The notes: generated from the letters alone by a model not told the origin. A DNA stretch of 64,000 bases from Pseudosulfitobacter pseudonitzschiae (GCF_002222635.1 NZ_CP022415.1:2356001-2420000); one strand, 5' to 3'; counted from the stretch's first letter, positions 46,758 to 57,639 are shown. Made by a program: numbers and translations.

Positions 46758-46931
46758 ACGTTGGCGCGTGTTGCTTTTGCGCGAATTTGGCTGCGCGGCG
46801 TCATGACTACCCTGCCCGATCCCCGCTCAAGACGCTTCCGCGCCGAAATACCGCACTGTCCGCCTTCTGTTGCGTTGGACAAGCGCATATTCCGCAGCCT
46901 ATGAGTGACCCTAAGACAGGGAGGACTTATT

Positions 46932-48824
46932 ATGGGATATCGCGCAGCATATACGCGCTGGCAAAACGACCCCGATGCCTATTGGCTGGAGGCGGCGCAA
47001 GCCATTGATTGGGACGTGGCACCGACGCAGGCGCTGTTTGACCGTGGCAACAATTCATACGAATGGTTTGCCGATGCGCAGGTCAACACCTGCTATAACG
47101 CAGTCGACAGACACGTAAACGCTGGCAATGGCGCGCGTACCGCGATCATCTATGACAGCCCGATCACCGGCCGCAAATCCAAAACCAGCTTTGCCGAATT
47201 GCAGCAACAAGTTGCAGGTTTTGCTGGCGGGCTGGCGGCCCAAGGTATCACCAAGGGCGACCGCGTCATCATCTATATGCCAATGGTGCCCGAAGCGCTG
47301 GTGGCAATGCTGGCCTGTGCGCGGCTGGGCGCAATCCATTCGGTGGTGTTCGGCGGGTTCGCCGCCCACGAACTGGCTGTGCGCATCGACGATTGCACAC
47401 CCAAGGCGATCATCGCGGCCTCTTGCGGGTTGGAACCGAACCGCGTTGTGAAATACAAACCGCTGCTGGACGGTGCCATCGAACAGGCAGCACACAAGCC
47501 CGACTTTTGCGTGGTCTTGCAGCGCGAAGAAGAAGTGGCCCCGCTGACCGAAGGTCGCGATCTGGACTGGTTCGACTTCCAACACGGCACCTCGCCCGCA
47601 GATTGTGTGCCCGTCGAGGGCACCCACCCTGCCTATATCCTCTATACCTCGGGCACCACCGGCGCGCCCAAGGGCGTTGTGCGCCCCACGGCGGGGCATC
47701 TGGTGGCCCTGAACTGGACAATGAAAAACATCTATAACGTCGATCCGGGCGATGTGTTCTGGGCCGCGTCCGATGTCGGCTGGGTCGTGGGACATTCGTA
47801 CATCTGCTATGCGCCGCTGATCCACGGCAACACCACCGTGGTGTTCGAGGGCAAACCCGTAGGCACCCCCGACGCGGGCACCTTCTGGCGGGTGATCTCG
47901 GAACATAACGTGCGCAGTTTTTTCACCGCCCCCACTGCCTTTCGGGCGATCAAGCGTGAAGACCCCAATGGCGAATTCCGCAAGGACTATGATCTAAGCT
48001 GCCTGCGCGCGCTGTATCTGGCGGGCGAACGCGCCGATCCCGACACTATCGAATGGGCCCAAGACCTGCTGGGCGTGCCGGTCTATGACCACTGGTGGCA
48101 GACCGAAACCGGCTGGACAATCGCGGGCAATCCTGCGGGGCTTGAGGCGCTGCCGGTCAAGATCGGGTCACCCACCGTTCCGATGCCCGGATATGATGTA
48201 CATATTCTGGACGAAGGTGGACGTATTCTGCCCGCAGGCGAGTTGGGCGCGATTGCGATCAAACTGCCCCTGCCCCCCGGCACCCTGCCGACACTGTGGC
48301 AAGCCAACGACCGGTTTCACAAAAGCTATCTGAACACTTTTCCCGGTTACTACGAGACCGGCGATGCGGGGATGATCGACACCGACGGCTATCTGTACAT
48401 CATGGCGCGCACCGATGACGTGATCAACGTGGCGGGTCACCGTCTGTCGACGGGCGGCATGGAAGAAGTGCTGGCGGGCCATCCCGATGTGGCCGAATGC
48501 GCAGTGGTCGGTGTGGCGGACCCGCTGAAGGGGCAGAACGCCGTGGGCTTTGTCTGTCTGACCAAGGGAGTTGACCGCCCCCATTCAGAAATCACCGCAG
48601 AATGTGTGCAGCGCATCCGCGACCAGATCGGCCCTGTGGCGGCGTTCAAAAAATGCGTAGTTGTGGACAGGTTGCCCAAAACACGCTCGGGCAAGATCCT
48701 GCGCGCGACGATGGTGAAGATCGCGGATGGCGAGACCTTCAAGATGCCCGCAACCATCGACGATCCCGCCATTCTGGATGAAATCAGGGACGCGCTGAAA
48801 ACCATCGGTTACGCGGGCGGCTGA
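46932..48824 (+). CDS. prpE: Propionyl-CoA synthetase
   Basis: About 630 residues, acetyl-CoA synthetase-like ANL ligase. ILYTSGTTGAPKGVVRPTAGHLVAL is the P-loop and following helix, DVGWVVGHSYICYAPL is the PrpE version of the ACS region, and TRSGKILRATM holds the catalytic Lys. ATG 46932 with GGGAGG upstream is preferred to the slightly longer frame. It activates propionate (and less well acetate) for the methylmalonyl-CoA or methylcitrate route. Terminated by a strong hairpin. Confidence 0.9.
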   Translation: MGYRAAYTRWQNDPDAYWLEAAQAIDWDVAPTQALFDRGNNSYEWFADAQVNTCYNAVDRHVNAGNGARTAIIYDSPITGRKSKTSFAELQQQVAGFAGGLAAQGITKGDRVIIYMPMVPEALVAMLACARLGAIHSVVFGGFAAHELAVRIDDCTPKAIIAASCGLEPNRVVKYKPLLDGAIEQAAHKPDFCVVLQREEEVAPLTEGRDLDWFDFQHGTSPADCVPVEGTHPAYILYTSGTTGAPKGVVRPTAGHLVALNWTMKNIYNVDPGDVFWAASDVGWVVGHSYICYAPLIHGNTTVVFEGKPVGTPDAGTFWRVISEHNVRSFFTAPTAFRAIKREDPNGEFRKDYDLSCLRALYLAGERADPDTIEWAQDLLGVPVYDHWWQTETGWTIAGNPAGLEALPVKIGSPTVPMPGYDVHILDEGGRILPAGELGAIAIKLPLPPGTLPTLWQANDRFHKSYLNTFPGYYETGDAGMIDTDGYLYIMARTDDVINVAGHRLSTGGMEEVLAGHPDVAECAVVGVADPLKGQNAVGFVCLTKGVDRPHSEITAECVQRIRDQIGPVAAFKKCVVVDRLPKTRSGKILRATMVKIADGETFKMPATIDDPAILDEIRDALKTIGYAGG

Positions 48825-48844
48825 ACTGGCAAACGCAGAACGAC

Positions 48845-48879
48845 AAAAGCCCGCAACGCGCGATGCGTTGCGGGCTTTT
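48845..48879. terminator. Bidirectional terminator between prpE and the CsbD gene
   Basis: A perfect 15-bp stem, AAAAGCCCGCAACGC with its complement at 48865-48879, loop GCGAT, A-run and T-run on the two sides. It lies between the convergent prpE and CsbD genes and can end both. Confidence 0.88.
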
Positions 48880-48898
48880 GATGCGTATAACGGACGAC

Positions 48899-49108
48899 TT
48901 AGAATTTAGCTTTGGCGCTATCGGCCCATTCATCAACCTGACGTTCGGCTTCGTCGCGTGCCACGCCATAGCGTTCCTGAATCTTGCCGATCAGAACCTC
49001 GCGGTCGCCTTGCGCCTGATGAACTTCGTCATCAGTCAGCTCGCCCCATTTTGACTGGACCGAGCCTGTCATCTGCTTCCAGTTGCCTTGAATTTTATCC
49101 CAGTTCAT
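48899..49108 (-). CDS. CsbD-family stress protein
   Basis: A 69-residue hydrophilic protein. NWDKIQGNWKQMTGSVQSKWGELTDDEV is the CsbD signature, with the following GDREVLIGKIQERYGVARDEAERQVDEW helix. Family members are induced by general stress and are probably small alpha-helical proteins without a known reaction. AAGGAG precedes the ATG. It is a monocistronic unit ending in the shared terminator. Confidence 0.92.
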   Translation of the reverse strand: MNWDKIQGNWKQMTGSVQSKWGELTDDEVHQAQGDREVLIGKIQERYGVARDEAERQVDEWADSAKAKF

Positions 49109-49261
49109 GATGTATCTCCTTTTCTAATTTCTCTGCAGACCCAACGCGCAAGACCGGCAGCCGTTCCACGAAAAGACAGCAATTCCGCGAACACATGCGC
49201 GTGTTTCAGCCAACGAACGGGAAACGACCCTGCGGGGACCATCCGGCAAGAGAAAAGTGGT

Positions 49262-50023
49262 TCAGTTGAACTGTTCCGAGATCAGCCGCTCTTCCAGCCC
49301 GTGACCGGGATCGAACAGGATGTGGTGCACAATGCTGGGCTCGGAGCGGATGATCACCGTGCGCACGTCCGGCACAGAACGGCTGTCTGCATCGGCCATT
49401 ACGGGGCGCCTTTCTGCTTCGAGCACGTCAAAGCGCACTTCGGCGGTTTTGGGCAGCAACGCACCACGCCAGCGGCGCGGGCGAAAGGCCGCGACAGCGG
49501 TCAACGCCAACACATCGGCCCCGATCGGCAGGATCGGCCCGTGGGCGGAATAGTTATAGGCAGTGGAGCCTGCGGGCGTGGCGACCAATGCGCCATCACA
49601 GCTGAGCGCGTCCAGACGCAAACGGCCATCGACGGTGATGCGCAATTTGGCAGCTTGCGGGCCCGCGCGCAAAAGTGAAACCTCGTTGATTGCCAGCGCG
49701 TGGTGTTCTGACCCGTCACCACAGGTGGCAATCATCTTGAGCGGATTGACCTCGGCCTGTTCAGCCGCCTCCAGCCGCTCGACAAGGTCATCCTCGGCGT
49801 ATTCATTCATCAAAAACCCGATGGTGCCACGATTCATGCCATAGACCGGCGCGGGCAATTCCTGAGTGGTATGCAGCGTGTGCAGCATGAATCCGTCACC
49901 GCCCAAGGCCACGATAACGTCCGCGCTGTCCTGTGGTGCGTCGCCATAGCGCTTTACCAGCGCCGCAAGGGCGGTCTGGGCGACAGGTGCCGCACTGGCA
50001 GCAAAGGCAATTTTCAGCGGCAT
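49262..50023 (-). CDS. nadK: NAD kinase
   Basis: A 253-residue enzyme that phosphorylates NAD to [14 protein letters not shown] is the GGDG motif, NEVSLLR the second region and [22 protein letters not shown] the Gly-rich NAD-binding part. Its length is that of the short alphaproteobacterial form. It is divergent from glyA with a 167-base gap between start codons. Confidence 0.93.
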   Translation of the reverse strand: MPLKIAFAASAAPVAQTALAALVKRYGDAPQDSADVIVALGGDGFMLHTLHTTQELPAPVYGMNRGTIGFLMNEYAEDDLVERLEAAEQAEVNPLKMIATCGDGSEHHALAINEVSLLRAGPQAAKLRITVDGRLRLDALSCDGALVATPAGSTAYNYSAHGPILPIGADVLALTAVAAFRPRRWRGALLPKTAEVRFDVLEAERRPVMADADSRSVPDVRTVIIRSEPSIVHHILFDPGHGLEERLISEQFN

Positions 50024-50190
50024 GTGGGTTTCCTATCGGCACGAAGCTGCCCGATTTGAAACATATTATTCCCTCAGGCACCAGCACAGCCGCAATCTTT
50101 GGTCTTTACGTCGTATTACATGCTTTGCCCGACCAGCGGTTTAAGTTACGTAGCGGCGCAATACATCACGCCACGCATGGAGACCTGCAC
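50024..50190. promoter_or_regulatory. Divergent nadK / glyA control region
   Basis: Holds both promoters. Two partly similar AT-rich pieces, TTTACGTCGTATTACATG (near 50104) and GTTACGTAGCGGCGCAATAC (near 50146), are spaced about 42 bases and could be binding sites. No conserved riboswitch core was recognised. GGAGA precedes the glyA ATG. Confidence 0.35.
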
Positions 50191-51480
50191 ATGTCCGCCA
50201 CCACACCCGGTTTTTTCACCCAAAGCCTTGCCGAACGCGATCCCGAGCTTTTCACAGCCGTCACCGACGAGTTGGGGCGCCAGCGCGACGAGATCGAACT
50301 GATCGCATCAGAGAACATCGTATCGGCAGCAGTGCTGGAGGCGCAAGGCTCGGTGCTGACCAACAAATACGCAGAAGGTTATCCCGGGCGCCGCTATTAT
50401 GGCGGGTGCCAATTTGTGGACGTGGCGGAAAATCTGGCCATCGACCGTGCCAAACAGTTGTTCGACTGTGACTATGTGAACGTGCAACCGAATTCGGGTT
50501 CGCAGGCAAACCAAGGTGTGTTTCAGGCATTGCTGACGCCCGGTGCAACCATTCTGGGCATGAGTCTGGACGCAGGCGGCCACCTGACCCACGGCGCGGC
50601 CCCGAACCAGTCGGGCAAATGGTTCAACGCTGTTCAATACGGTGTGAAACGCGACACACTGAACATCGACTATGACCAGATGGAAGAGCTGGCTCTGGAG
50701 CATAAACCGGCGATGATTATCGCTGGCGGTTCGGCCATTCCGCGCCAGATCGACTTTGCCCGCATCCGCGAGATTGCCGACAAGGTGGGTGCCTATGTGC
50801 TGGCCGATGTGGCGCATTTTGCCGGTCTGATCGCCGCGGGTGAATACCCCTCGCCGTTCCCGCATGTGCATGTGGCCACCACCACCACGCACAAGACCCT
50901 GCGCGGCCCGCGCGGCGGCATGATCATGACCAACGACGAAGCGATCGCCAAAAAGATAAACAGCGCCATTTTCCCCGGTATTCAGGGTGGGCCGCTGATG
51001 CACGTTATCGCAGCCAAGGCCGTTGCCTTTGGCGAGGCGCTGGACCCGTCGTTCAAGACCTACCAGCAGCAGGTGATCAAGAACGCCCAAGCGCTGGCAG
51101 ACCAGTTGATGAAGGGCGGGCTTGATACCGTCACGGGCGGCACCGACACCCACGTGATGCTGGTTGATCTGCGCCCCAAGGGCGTCAAAGGCAATGCCAC
51201 CGAAAAGGCACTGGGCCGCGCGCACATCACTTGCAACAAGAACGGCGTGCCCTTTGACGACGAAAAGCCGACGATCACCAGCGGCATCCGTCTGGGCAGC
51301 CCCGCAGGCACGACGCGCGGCTTTGGCGAGGCCGAGTTCCGCCAGATCGGTGACTGGATCATTCAAGTCGTCGACGGGCTGGCCGCAAACGGCGAAGACG
51401 GCAACGCCGAGGTCGAGGCAGCCGTACGCGCAGAAGTTGCAGAGTTGTGTGCACGCTTTCCGTTGTACCCCGATCTTTAA
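50191..51480 (+). CDS. glyA: Serine hydroxymethyltransferase
   Basis: About 429 residues. PLP-Lys motif [19 protein letters not shown] with the Schiff-base Lys, [19 protein letters not shown] near the N terminus and the [12 protein letters not shown] region identify GlyA. It converts serine and tetrahydrofolate to glycine and 5,10-methylene-THF. ATG 50191 follows GGAGA at six bases; the longer frame has no family match. Terminated by a hairpin. Confidence 0.96.
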   Translation: MSATTPGFFTQSLAERDPELFTAVTDELGRQRDEIELIASENIVSAAVLEAQGSVLTNKYAEGYPGRRYYGGCQFVDVAENLAIDRAKQLFDCDYVNVQPNSGSQANQGVFQALLTPGATILGMSLDAGGHLTHGAAPNQSGKWFNAVQYGVKRDTLNIDYDQMEELALEHKPAMIIAGGSAIPRQIDFARIREIADKVGAYVLADVAHFAGLIAAGEYPSPFPHVHVATTTTHKTLRGPRGGMIMTNDEAIAKKINSAIFPGIQGGPLMHVIAAKAVAFGEALDPSFKTYQQQVIKNAQALADQLMKGGLDTVTGGTDTHVMLVDLRPKGVKGNATEKALGRAHITCNKNGVPFDDEKPTITSGIRLGSPAGTTRGFGEAEFRQIGDWIIQVVDGLAANGEDGNAEVEAAVRAEVAELCARFPLYPDL

Positions 51481-51499
51481 CGCATCCATGACGTAAGGT

Positions 51500-51530
51500 A
51501 ACACCCGCAGATTCCCGCTGCGGGTGTTTT
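51500..51530 (+). terminator. Rho-independent terminator of glyA
   Basis: Arms AACACCCGCAG and CTGCGGGTGTT, seven-base loop, followed by TT, 20 bases after the glyA stop. Confidence 0.85.
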
Positions 51531-51619
51531 ACGTTGTTGCATCAACTTATTTTCTTTGAATTTCGTTTGATTGTATTACATATTTTGCTCAGGCCCGAGA
51601 CCAGAACGGAGGCTGACGC

Positions 51620-52195
51620 GTGGTAAAGAACCGCATAAAAGAGGACATCGGCCCATCTACGGACGGCCTTGCCTTGCCTGACGAACTGACCATACCCTAT
51701 CCATTGCGGGTGCAGGCCATCTATGTGCATGCTGGGGACTATGTGAAACCTGACACCCATCCCGTCTATACCTTGATGGATGGCGCAGGCGCGCAGCACA
51801 CCGTCAGCTTTGATCACCCCGGACAGGTGACCAGGGTTCTGGTCCGTCCCGGCCAGATTTTTCGCAAGCGCGCGCGCGTGTTCGAGTTCTGCTGCGACAG
51901 CACCGCCGTGGCCTTTTCTGCCGATGTGCCACCCTCGAAGGTCAAACGGCTGTCGGCACCGCCGATCCGGCCACGAGCGATGACCAGCAGACCGGCGCAG
52001 CCCGTGTCGTCTCCCGAACCGCAAGAACCCGCCACAACGTGGCGCTTTCGGCGCAAGGAATCTATCGCGTTGGTGGGGATTGCTGCGCTGATTGCAGCGG
52101 TCGCGCTGTTTTCCCGAGGCGAATTGATGGCGACCGGCAGGCAAGAACAACCGGTGGATTCTGCTCCGACCGCCATTGATGCGGCGACCGACTAA
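51620..52195 (+). CDS. Putative lipoyl/biotinyl-like half-motif protein with C-terminal membrane anchor
   Basis: A 191-residue protein starting with GTG 51620 (GGAGG upstream). Residues about 20-95 (IPYPLRVQAIYVHAGDYVKPDTHPVYTLMD, then PGQVTRVLVRPGQIFRKRARVFEF) show the two half-repeats of a lipoyl/biotinyl or HlyD-like hybrid barrel, but no MKM-type Lys is seen, so it is probably not modified. A Pro-rich linker leads to one transmembrane segment (ESIALVGIAALIAAVALFS) near residue 155, with a short exposed tail. I do not recognise a family. Confidence 0.6.
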   Translation: MVKNRIKEDIGPSTDGLALPDELTIPYPLRVQAIYVHAGDYVKPDTHPVYTLMDGAGAQHTVSFDHPGQVTRVLVRPGQIFRKRARVFEFCCDSTAVAFSADVPPSKVKRLSAPPIRPRAMTSRPAQPVSSPEPQEPATTWRFRRKESIALVGIAALIAAVALFSRGELMATGRQEQPVDSAPTAIDAATD

Positions 52196-52221
52196 ACCGG
52201 ATCAGCTGCGCTGCGGGCGGA

Positions 52222-52596
52222 TTACAAGTGCCCCGACCAGACCAGCCAAACGATAAACAGCGTCACAACCACCAGCATGTTGAACACGATCACGCCCGCA
52301 AGACCCAGCCGCCGCCCACGGCGCTGGTCGGCTGGATCAATGGTTTTCAAATGTGCCAGAATCTCGGTTTCGACACGGACAACGGCGTCCGTGTCGATAG
52401 TGTGCCGCAATTTGGGGTGGCCATCTATGGCTTGCGCACGTGCAACCACCTCTGCCTGACGCCGCACTGCTTTCGGCAGGCGTCTGCCCGCTTTGCGCAA
52501 TGCCGCGTCAAAACTGCGGGCTTTCACGCCCAGCGCCTTTTCCAATGCGTCGCGCAGCCGTTGGGTGCGGGCGTCGATATTGATCTGCGTTGCCAT
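52222..52596 (-). CDS. Small membrane-anchored protein of unknown function
   Basis: A 124-residue protein: about 95 mostly helical, basic residues (LRDALEKALGVKARSFDAALRKAGRRLPKAVRRQAEVV), then one C-terminal transmembrane helix (LAGVIVFNMLVVVTLFIVWLVW). It is convergent with the previous gene (26-base gap) and divergent from the hydrolase at 52644. The layout is of a C-tail-anchored inner membrane protein; function not known. Confidence 0.7.
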   Translation of the reverse strand: MATQINIDARTQRLRDALEKALGVKARSFDAALRKAGRRLPKAVRRQAEVVARAQAIDGHPKLRHTIDTDAVVRVETEILAHLKTIDPADQRRGRRLGLAGVIVFNMLVVVTLFIVWLVWSGHL

Positions 52597-52643
52597 AGCG
52601 CAAGGCCTAGCGCACCTTGTCGAAACGCGCTAGCCCTAGCGCT

Positions 52644-53417
52644 ATGCTGAATTATACCGATTATGCCCCCGACATCGCCAGCACGCCGCTGCTGATTGCC
52701 CACGGCCTGTTCGGATCGGGTCGCAACTGGGGAGTCATTGCCAAACGTCTGTCCGACCAACGGCGTGTGATCGCGGTGGACATGCGCAACCACGGGCAAA
52801 GCCCGCGTGCTGATACCAACAGCTATACCGATATGGCAGACGATTTGGCCGAGGTGATTACGCAGCTTGGCGGGCCAATGGATGTGCTGGGCCATTCGAT
52901 GGGCGGCAAAGCGGCGATGACGCTGGCCCTGACACGGCCCGATCTGGTGCGGCGGCTGGTTATCGCCGATATTGCACCGGTGTCCTACACGCACAGCCAA
53001 TCCGAATTCATCACCGCCATGCGCGGCGTTGATCTAGACACGGTCACCCGCAGATCTGAAGCCGCCGAACAGTTGGCAGCACTTGGGGTCGAACCGGCCT
53101 TGCAGTCGTTCTTTACCCAATCGCTGGACGTGGCAGAGAAACGCTGGCTTTTGAACCTTGATGCGCTTGAGGCGAATATGCCCGACATCATGTCCTTTCC
53201 CGATCTGGAGGGTTGCTTTGACGGGCCGACGCTGTTTCTTACGGGGGGCACATCACAATATGTCACATCTAAACACCGCCCGCGGATCAAAGAGCTGTTC
53301 TCGCAGGTGCATTTTGCAAAGATTCCCGACACCGGCCATTGGCTGCACGCCGAAAAGCCGCGCGACTTCGAGGCGGCGGTGCGGACGTTTCTGACAATGG
53401 ATTTTGACGCCGCGTGA
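52644..53417 (+). CDS. Alpha/beta hydrolase (YbfF-like esterase)
   Basis: About 257 residues from ATG 52644. HGLFGSGRNWG is the oxyanion loop, LGHSMGGKAAM holds the nucleophile Ser, and the late DTGHWLHAEKP has the catalytic His. The MRNHGQSPR and MPDIMSFPDLEG parts match YbfF-like short-chain esterases, which act on acyl-CoA or small esters. It is convergent with the HAD-fold gene at 53428. Confidence 0.86.
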   Translation: MLNYTDYAPDIASTPLLIAHGLFGSGRNWGVIAKRLSDQRRVIAVDMRNHGQSPRADTNSYTDMADDLAEVITQLGGPMDVLGHSMGGKAAMTLALTRPDLVRRLVIADIAPVSYTHSQSEFITAMRGVDLDTVTRRSEAAEQLAALGVEPALQSFFTQSLDVAEKRWLLNLDALEANMPDIMSFPDLEGCFDGPTLFLTGGTSQYVTSKHRPRIKELFSQVHFAKIPDTGHWLHAEKPRDFEAAVRTFLTMDFDAA

Positions 53418-53427
53418 GGCGCTGCCC

Positions 53428-54096
53428 TCAGGCGGTCGGTTCTGCGCTGTGCAGCAGATCCAGCGACGGTGTACCTACTCCGATTACCCCCTCAAAGGTG
53501 CGATCCTCCATGCCGGGTCCGGGGTAAGCGAAAGTGTCAATCCCCGCGTCCACCGCCGATGCGGCCCCTTCGGGCGTGTCTTCTATGGCCAGTGCGGCCC
53601 CGGCGTCCACATTCAAAGCGCGCAGCGCATCGCGGTAGATTGCGGGTTCCGGTTTGGGGCGGGCCGCCTTTGATCCATCACCGATATAATCGAAAACTGA
53701 CGGGTCCAGATCGCGGCCCAAGGCACGCAAGATCAGTGCAACCTGACGTTTGTCCTCGGCGCTGACGCAGGCGATTTTCACATCGCACCGGCGGGCTTCT
53801 GCGATCAGATCGGAAATGCCGGGACGCAAACTCACGCCGCCTTCCAGCGCCGTACCAAAGGCGTCGATCTTGGAATCGTAGATCGCACTGGCGTCCACCT
53901 CGTGGTCCATACTGTCGGCGTAATGCTGGATACGCGCATGCCCTCCGATCACGCGTGACAGTTCGGCGTATTCTTCGGTGCTCCATGCCCAGTCCAGATC
54001 ATTGGCGGCAAAGGCTGCGTTGAACGCGCGGCGTTGCAGATCAAAAGTATCGACCAACACCCCGATCGAGCCTAAAAGCAGTGCAGAATAACGCAA
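53428..54096 (-). CDS. HAD-superfamily fold protein lacking the nucleophile Asp (probable pseudoenzyme)
   Basis: About 222 residues from TTG 54096 (GGGGGA upstream); the frame extends 25 codons further without family match. The HAD core shows motif II Ser in IACVSAED, motif III Lys in AARPKPEPAI and motif IV in ALAIEDTPEGAAS, with the helical cap LQRRAFNAAFAAND after strand 1. Motif I, normally DxDGT/V, reads LLLGSIGVLVDT: both catalytic Asp positions are Gly and Ile. It cannot use the usual aspartyl-phosphate route. It may bind a phosphorylated ligand or regulate another protein; inference. Confidence 0.72.
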   Translation of the reverse strand: MRYSALLLGSIGVLVDTFDLQRRAFNAAFAANDLDWAWSTEEYAELSRVIGGHARIQHYADSMDHEVDASAIYDSKIDAFGTALEGGVSLRPGISDLIAEARRCDVKIACVSAEDKRQVALILRALGRDLDPSVFDYIGDGSKAARPKPEPAIYRDALRALNVDAGAALAIEDTPEGAASAVDAGIDTFAYPGPGMEDRTFEGVIGVGTPSLDLLHSAEPTA

Positions 54097-54222
54097 GACA
54101 GATTCCCCCGAAGATACCACGTTAACGCACCTGCGGGCCTGTGGTTCCTTCTGACAGGCCAGCAGAGGCAAAGATTTTTGCCAATACCCCTGTCTGATTG
54201 GCCGATGGCAAGGTGACGGCCC

Positions 54223-54250
54223 TTGCGCCCGACGCCTTGTTGCCTATAAC
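54223..54250 (+). promoter_or_regulatory. Possible sigma-70-type promoter of carB
   Basis: TTGCGC at 54223 and TATAAC at 54245 with a 16-base spacer, 51 bases before the carB ATG. Both are partial matches, so confidence is limited. AAGGGG lies in front of the ATG at the proper distance. Confidence 0.35.
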
Positions 54251-54300
54251 GCAGGACAATTTGGGCGCAGGGGGTGCCCGGAAACTGAAGGGGCCGCGCC

Positions 54301-57300
54301 ATGCCAAAAAGAACCGATATCAAGTCCATCATGATCATCGGAGCTGGCCCCATTGTTATCGGGCAGGCTTGCGAATTCGATTACTCCGGCGCTCAGGCCT
54401 GCAAGGCCCTGCGCGAGGAAGGTTACCGGATCATTCTGGTCAATTCGAACCCTGCCACCATTATGACCGATCCGGGCATGGCCGATGCCACCTATATCGA
54501 ACCGATTACACCCGAGATGGTCGCCAAGATCATCGAAAAGGAACGCCCCGACGCGCTGTTGCCGACAATGGGCGGGCAGACCGGCCTGAACACCTCGCTG
54601 GCGCTGGAAGAGATGGGCGTGCTGAAAAAATACGGCGTCGAGATGATCGGTGCCAAGCGCGAAGCCATCGAGATGGCCGAAGACCGCAAATTGTTCCGCG
54701 AAGCGATGGACCGTTTGGGCATCGAGAACCCCAAAGCCACGATTGTGACCGCGCCCAAGGGACCGGACGGCAAGAAAGATCTGGCCGCCGGTGTCGCGCT
54801 GGCGTTCGAGACGCTGGATTACGTGGGTCTGCCCGCGATCATCCGCCCCGCCTTTACCATGGGCGGCACCGGCGGTGGCGTCGCCTATAACCGCGAAGAT
54901 TACGAACACTTTTGCCGCACCGGTATGGATGCGTCGCCCGTTGGCCAAATTCTGGTCGATGAAAGCCTGCTGGGCTGGAAAGAATACGAAATGGAAGTGG
55001 TGCGCGACACCGCCGACAATGCCATTATCGTCTGTTCCATCGAAAACATCGACCCGATGGGCGTACACACCGGCGACAGCATCACCGTGGCCCCTGCCCT
55101 GACGCTGACCGACAAAGAATACCAGATCATGCGCAACCACTCGATCGCCGTGCTGCGCGAGATCGGCGTGGAAACCGGTGGATCGAACGTGCAATGGGCA
55201 GTGAACCCCGCCGATGGCCGCATGGTCGTGATCGAAATGAACCCGCGCGTGTCGCGCTCATCCGCGCTGGCGTCCAAGGCGACGGGTTTCCCGATTGCCA
55301 AGATCGCCGCAAAACTGGCCGTCGGCTATACGCTGGACGAGTTGGACAACGACATCACCAAGGTGACGCCCGCCAGCTTCGAGCCGACGATTGATTATGT
55401 CGTCACCAAGATCCCACGCTTTGCGTTCGAAAAATTCCCCGGCTCGGAACCGAACCTGACCACAGCGATGAAATCTGTGGGCGAGGCAATGGCCGTTGGC
55501 CGCACCATCCACGAATCGATGCAAAAGGCGTTGGCCTCGCTGGAAACCGGTCTGACCGGCTTTGACGAAATCCGCATCCCCGGAGCGCCGGATCGCGCCG
55601 CAATCACCAAGGCGCTGGCGCAGCAGACACCCGACCGTATCCGGGTGATCGCCCAAGCCATGCGTCATGGAATCAGCGACGTGGACATTCACGGCATCAC
55701 AATGTTCGACCCGTGGTTTCTGGCCCGTATCCGCGAGATTGTGGACACCGAAGAAGAGGTGCGCGCCAGTGGTCTGCCCGAGGATGAAAAGGGTCTGCGT
55801 CACCTCAAGATGATGGGCTTTACCGATGCGCGTCTGGGCAAGCTGACCGGCCTGACCGAAGATCAGGTGCGCACCGCGCGCCGCAACGCGGGCGTCGTAG
55901 CCGTGTTCAAACGCATCGACACCTGTGCCGCAGAGTTCGAGGCGCAAACGCCCTATATGTACTCGACCTATGAAACCCCCGTCTTTGGCGAGGTCGAATG
56001 CGAAGCCCGCCCGTCAAACCGCAAAAAGGTTGTTATTCTGGGCGGCGGTCCGAACCGCATCGGTCAGGGCATCGAATTCGATTATTGCTGCTGCCACGCA
56101 TGCTATGCGCTGACCTCGACGGGCTATGAAACTATCATGGTCAACTGCAACCCCGAGACGGTTTCGACCGACTATGACACCTCGGACCGGCTGTATTTCG
56201 AGCCGCTGACCTTTGAACACGTCATGGAAATACTACGGGTCGAGCAGGAAAACGGCACGTTGCACGGTGTGATCGTGCAATTCGGCGGGCAAACCCCGCT
56301 GAAAATCGCCGCCGCTCTGCACGCCGAAGGCATTCCGATCCTTGGCACCACGCCCGACGCCATTGATCTGGCGGAAGATCGCGAACGGTTCCAGCAACTG
56401 GTGCAGGGTCTTGGCCTGAAACAGCCGCACAACGGCATCGCCCATTCCGACGCCGAAGCGATCTCCATCGCTGCCGACATCGGCTTTCCGTTGGTGATCC
56501 GCCCCTCGTATGTCCTTGGCGGTCGCGCAATGGAAATCGTGCGCGATCAGGCCCAGCTTGAACGCTATATCAGCGAGGCGGTTGTGGTGTCGGGCGACAG
56601 TCCCGTACTGCTGGACAGCTATCTGTCCGGCGCGGTCGAGCTGGACGTCGATGCGATCTGTGACGGCACCGACGTGCATGTTGCGGGCATCATGCAGCAC
56701 ATCGAAGAGGCGGGCGTACACTCGGGCGACAGTGCCTGTTCGCTGCCCCCCTATTCGCTGTCCGACGAAATCATCGAACAGGTCAAGGTTCAGACACACG
56801 CATTGGCCAAGGCGCTGCATGTGGTCGGCCTGATGAACATCCAGTTCGCGGTCAAGGATGGCGAGATCTACCTGATCGAGGTTAACCCGCGCGCCTCGCG
56901 TACCGTGCCCTTTGTGGCCAAGGCCACCGACAGCGCGATTGCGTCGATTGCCGCACGAGTCATGGCGGGGGAACCGCTGTCCAACTTCCCGATGCGCGCG
57001 CCCTACGATGCAAGCGCCAAATATTCCGACGTGCTGCCGCTGGGCGACCCGATGACATTGGCCGACCCCAACATGCCGTGGTATTCGGTGAAAGAGGCCG
57101 TCCTGCCCTTTGCCCGCTTCCCCGGTGTCGATACGATCCTCGGCCCCGAGATGCGTTCGACCGGCGAAGTCATGGGCTGGGACCGCGATTTCCCGCGTGC
57201 TTTCCTCAAGGCGCAGATGGGCGCAGGCAACCCGCTGCCGCGCGAGGGCTGCGTGTTCGTGTCGATCAAAGACGATGACAAATCAGCCGATATGCTGGAA

Positions 57301-57633
57301 GCGGCTAAAATCCTGCTGGAACTGGGCTTTACCCTTGTTGGCACCAATGGCACCGCCAAGTGGCTGAATGACAACGGCCACACCTGCGGGATCGTCAACA
57401 AGGTCTACGAAGGCCGCCCCGACGTGACCGACCTGATGAAAAACGGTGGCGTGCAGATGGTCATGAACTCGACCGAAGGCACCCAAGCGGTCGAGGACAG
57501 CAAATCGATCCGCTCGATCGCGCTTTACGACAAGATCCCCTATTTCACCACCGCAGCGGCGTCCTATGCTGCCGCGCTGGCGATCAAGGCGCAGGCCGCC
57601 GATGATGTAGGTGTAAAACCGCTGCAAGGGTGA
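54301..57633 (+). CDS. carB: Carbamoyl-phosphate synthase large subunit
   Basis: A 1110-residue protein of two homologous ATP-grasp halves. The first begins with [21 protein letters not shown]; the second with [20 protein letters not shown] near residue 575; the allosteric MGS-like domain ([22 protein letters not shown]) makes up the last 140 residues. It makes carbamoyl phosphate from bicarbonate and ammonia produced by CarA, for pyrimidine and arginine synthesis. carA is not in the window, so the two subunits are unlinked here. Terminated by a hairpin. Confidence 0.97.
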   Translation: MPKRTDIKSIMIIGAGPIVIGQACEFDYSGAQACKALREEGYRIILVNSNPATIMTDPGMADATYIEPITPEMVAKIIEKERPDALLPTMGGQTGLNTSLALEEMGVLKKYGVEMIGAKREAIEMAEDRKLFREAMDRLGIENPKATIVTAPKGPDGKKDLAAGVALAFETLDYVGLPAIIRPAFTMGGTGGGVAYNREDYEHFCRTGMDASPVGQILVDESLLGWKEYEMEVVRDTADNAIIVCSIENIDPMGVHTGDSITVAPALTLTDKEYQIMRNHSIAVLREIGVETGGSNVQWAVNPADGRMVVIEMNPRVSRSSALASKATGFPIAKIAAKLAVGYTLDELDNDITKVTPASFEPTIDYVVTKIPRFAFEKFPGSEPNLTTAMKSVGEAMAVGRTIHESMQKALASLETGLTGFDEIRIPGAPDRAAITKALAQQTPDRIRVIAQAMRHGISDVDIHGITMFDPWFLARIREIVDTEEEVRASGLPEDEKGLRHLKMMGFTDARLGKLTGLTEDQVRTARRNAGVVAVFKRIDTCAAEFEAQTPYMYSTYETPVFGEVECEARPSNRKKVVILGGGPNRIGQGIEFDYCCCHACYALTSTGYETIMVNCNPETVSTDYDTSDRLYFEPLTFEHVMEILRVEQENGTLHGVIVQFGGQTPLKIAAALHAEGIPILGTTPDAIDLAEDRERFQQLVQGLGLKQPHNGIAHSDAEAISIAADIGFPLVIRPSYVLGGRAMEIVRDQAQLERYISEAVVVSGDSPVLLDSYLSGAVELDVDAICDGTDVHVAGIMQHIEEAGVHSGDSACSLPPYSLSDEIIEQVKVQTHALAKALHVVGLMNIQFAVKDGEIYLIEVNPRASRTVPFVAKATDSAIASIAARVMAGEPLSNFPMRAPYDASAKYSDVLPLGDPMTLADPNMPWYSVKEAVLPFARFPGVDTILGPEMRSTGEVMGWDRDFPRAFLKAQMGAGNPLPREGCVFVSIKDDDKSADMLEAAKILLELGFTLVGTNGTAKWLNDNGHTCGIVNKVYEGRPDVTDLMKNGGVQMVMNSTEGTQAVEDSKSIRSIALYDKIPYFTTAAASYAAALAIKAQAADDVGVKPLQG

Positions 57634-57639
57634 TGCAGA

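Noticed and set aside
50024-50190. Glycine or folate riboswitch in front of glyA
   Set aside because: No conserved riboswitch core or paired stems could be recognised in the 167-base leader.
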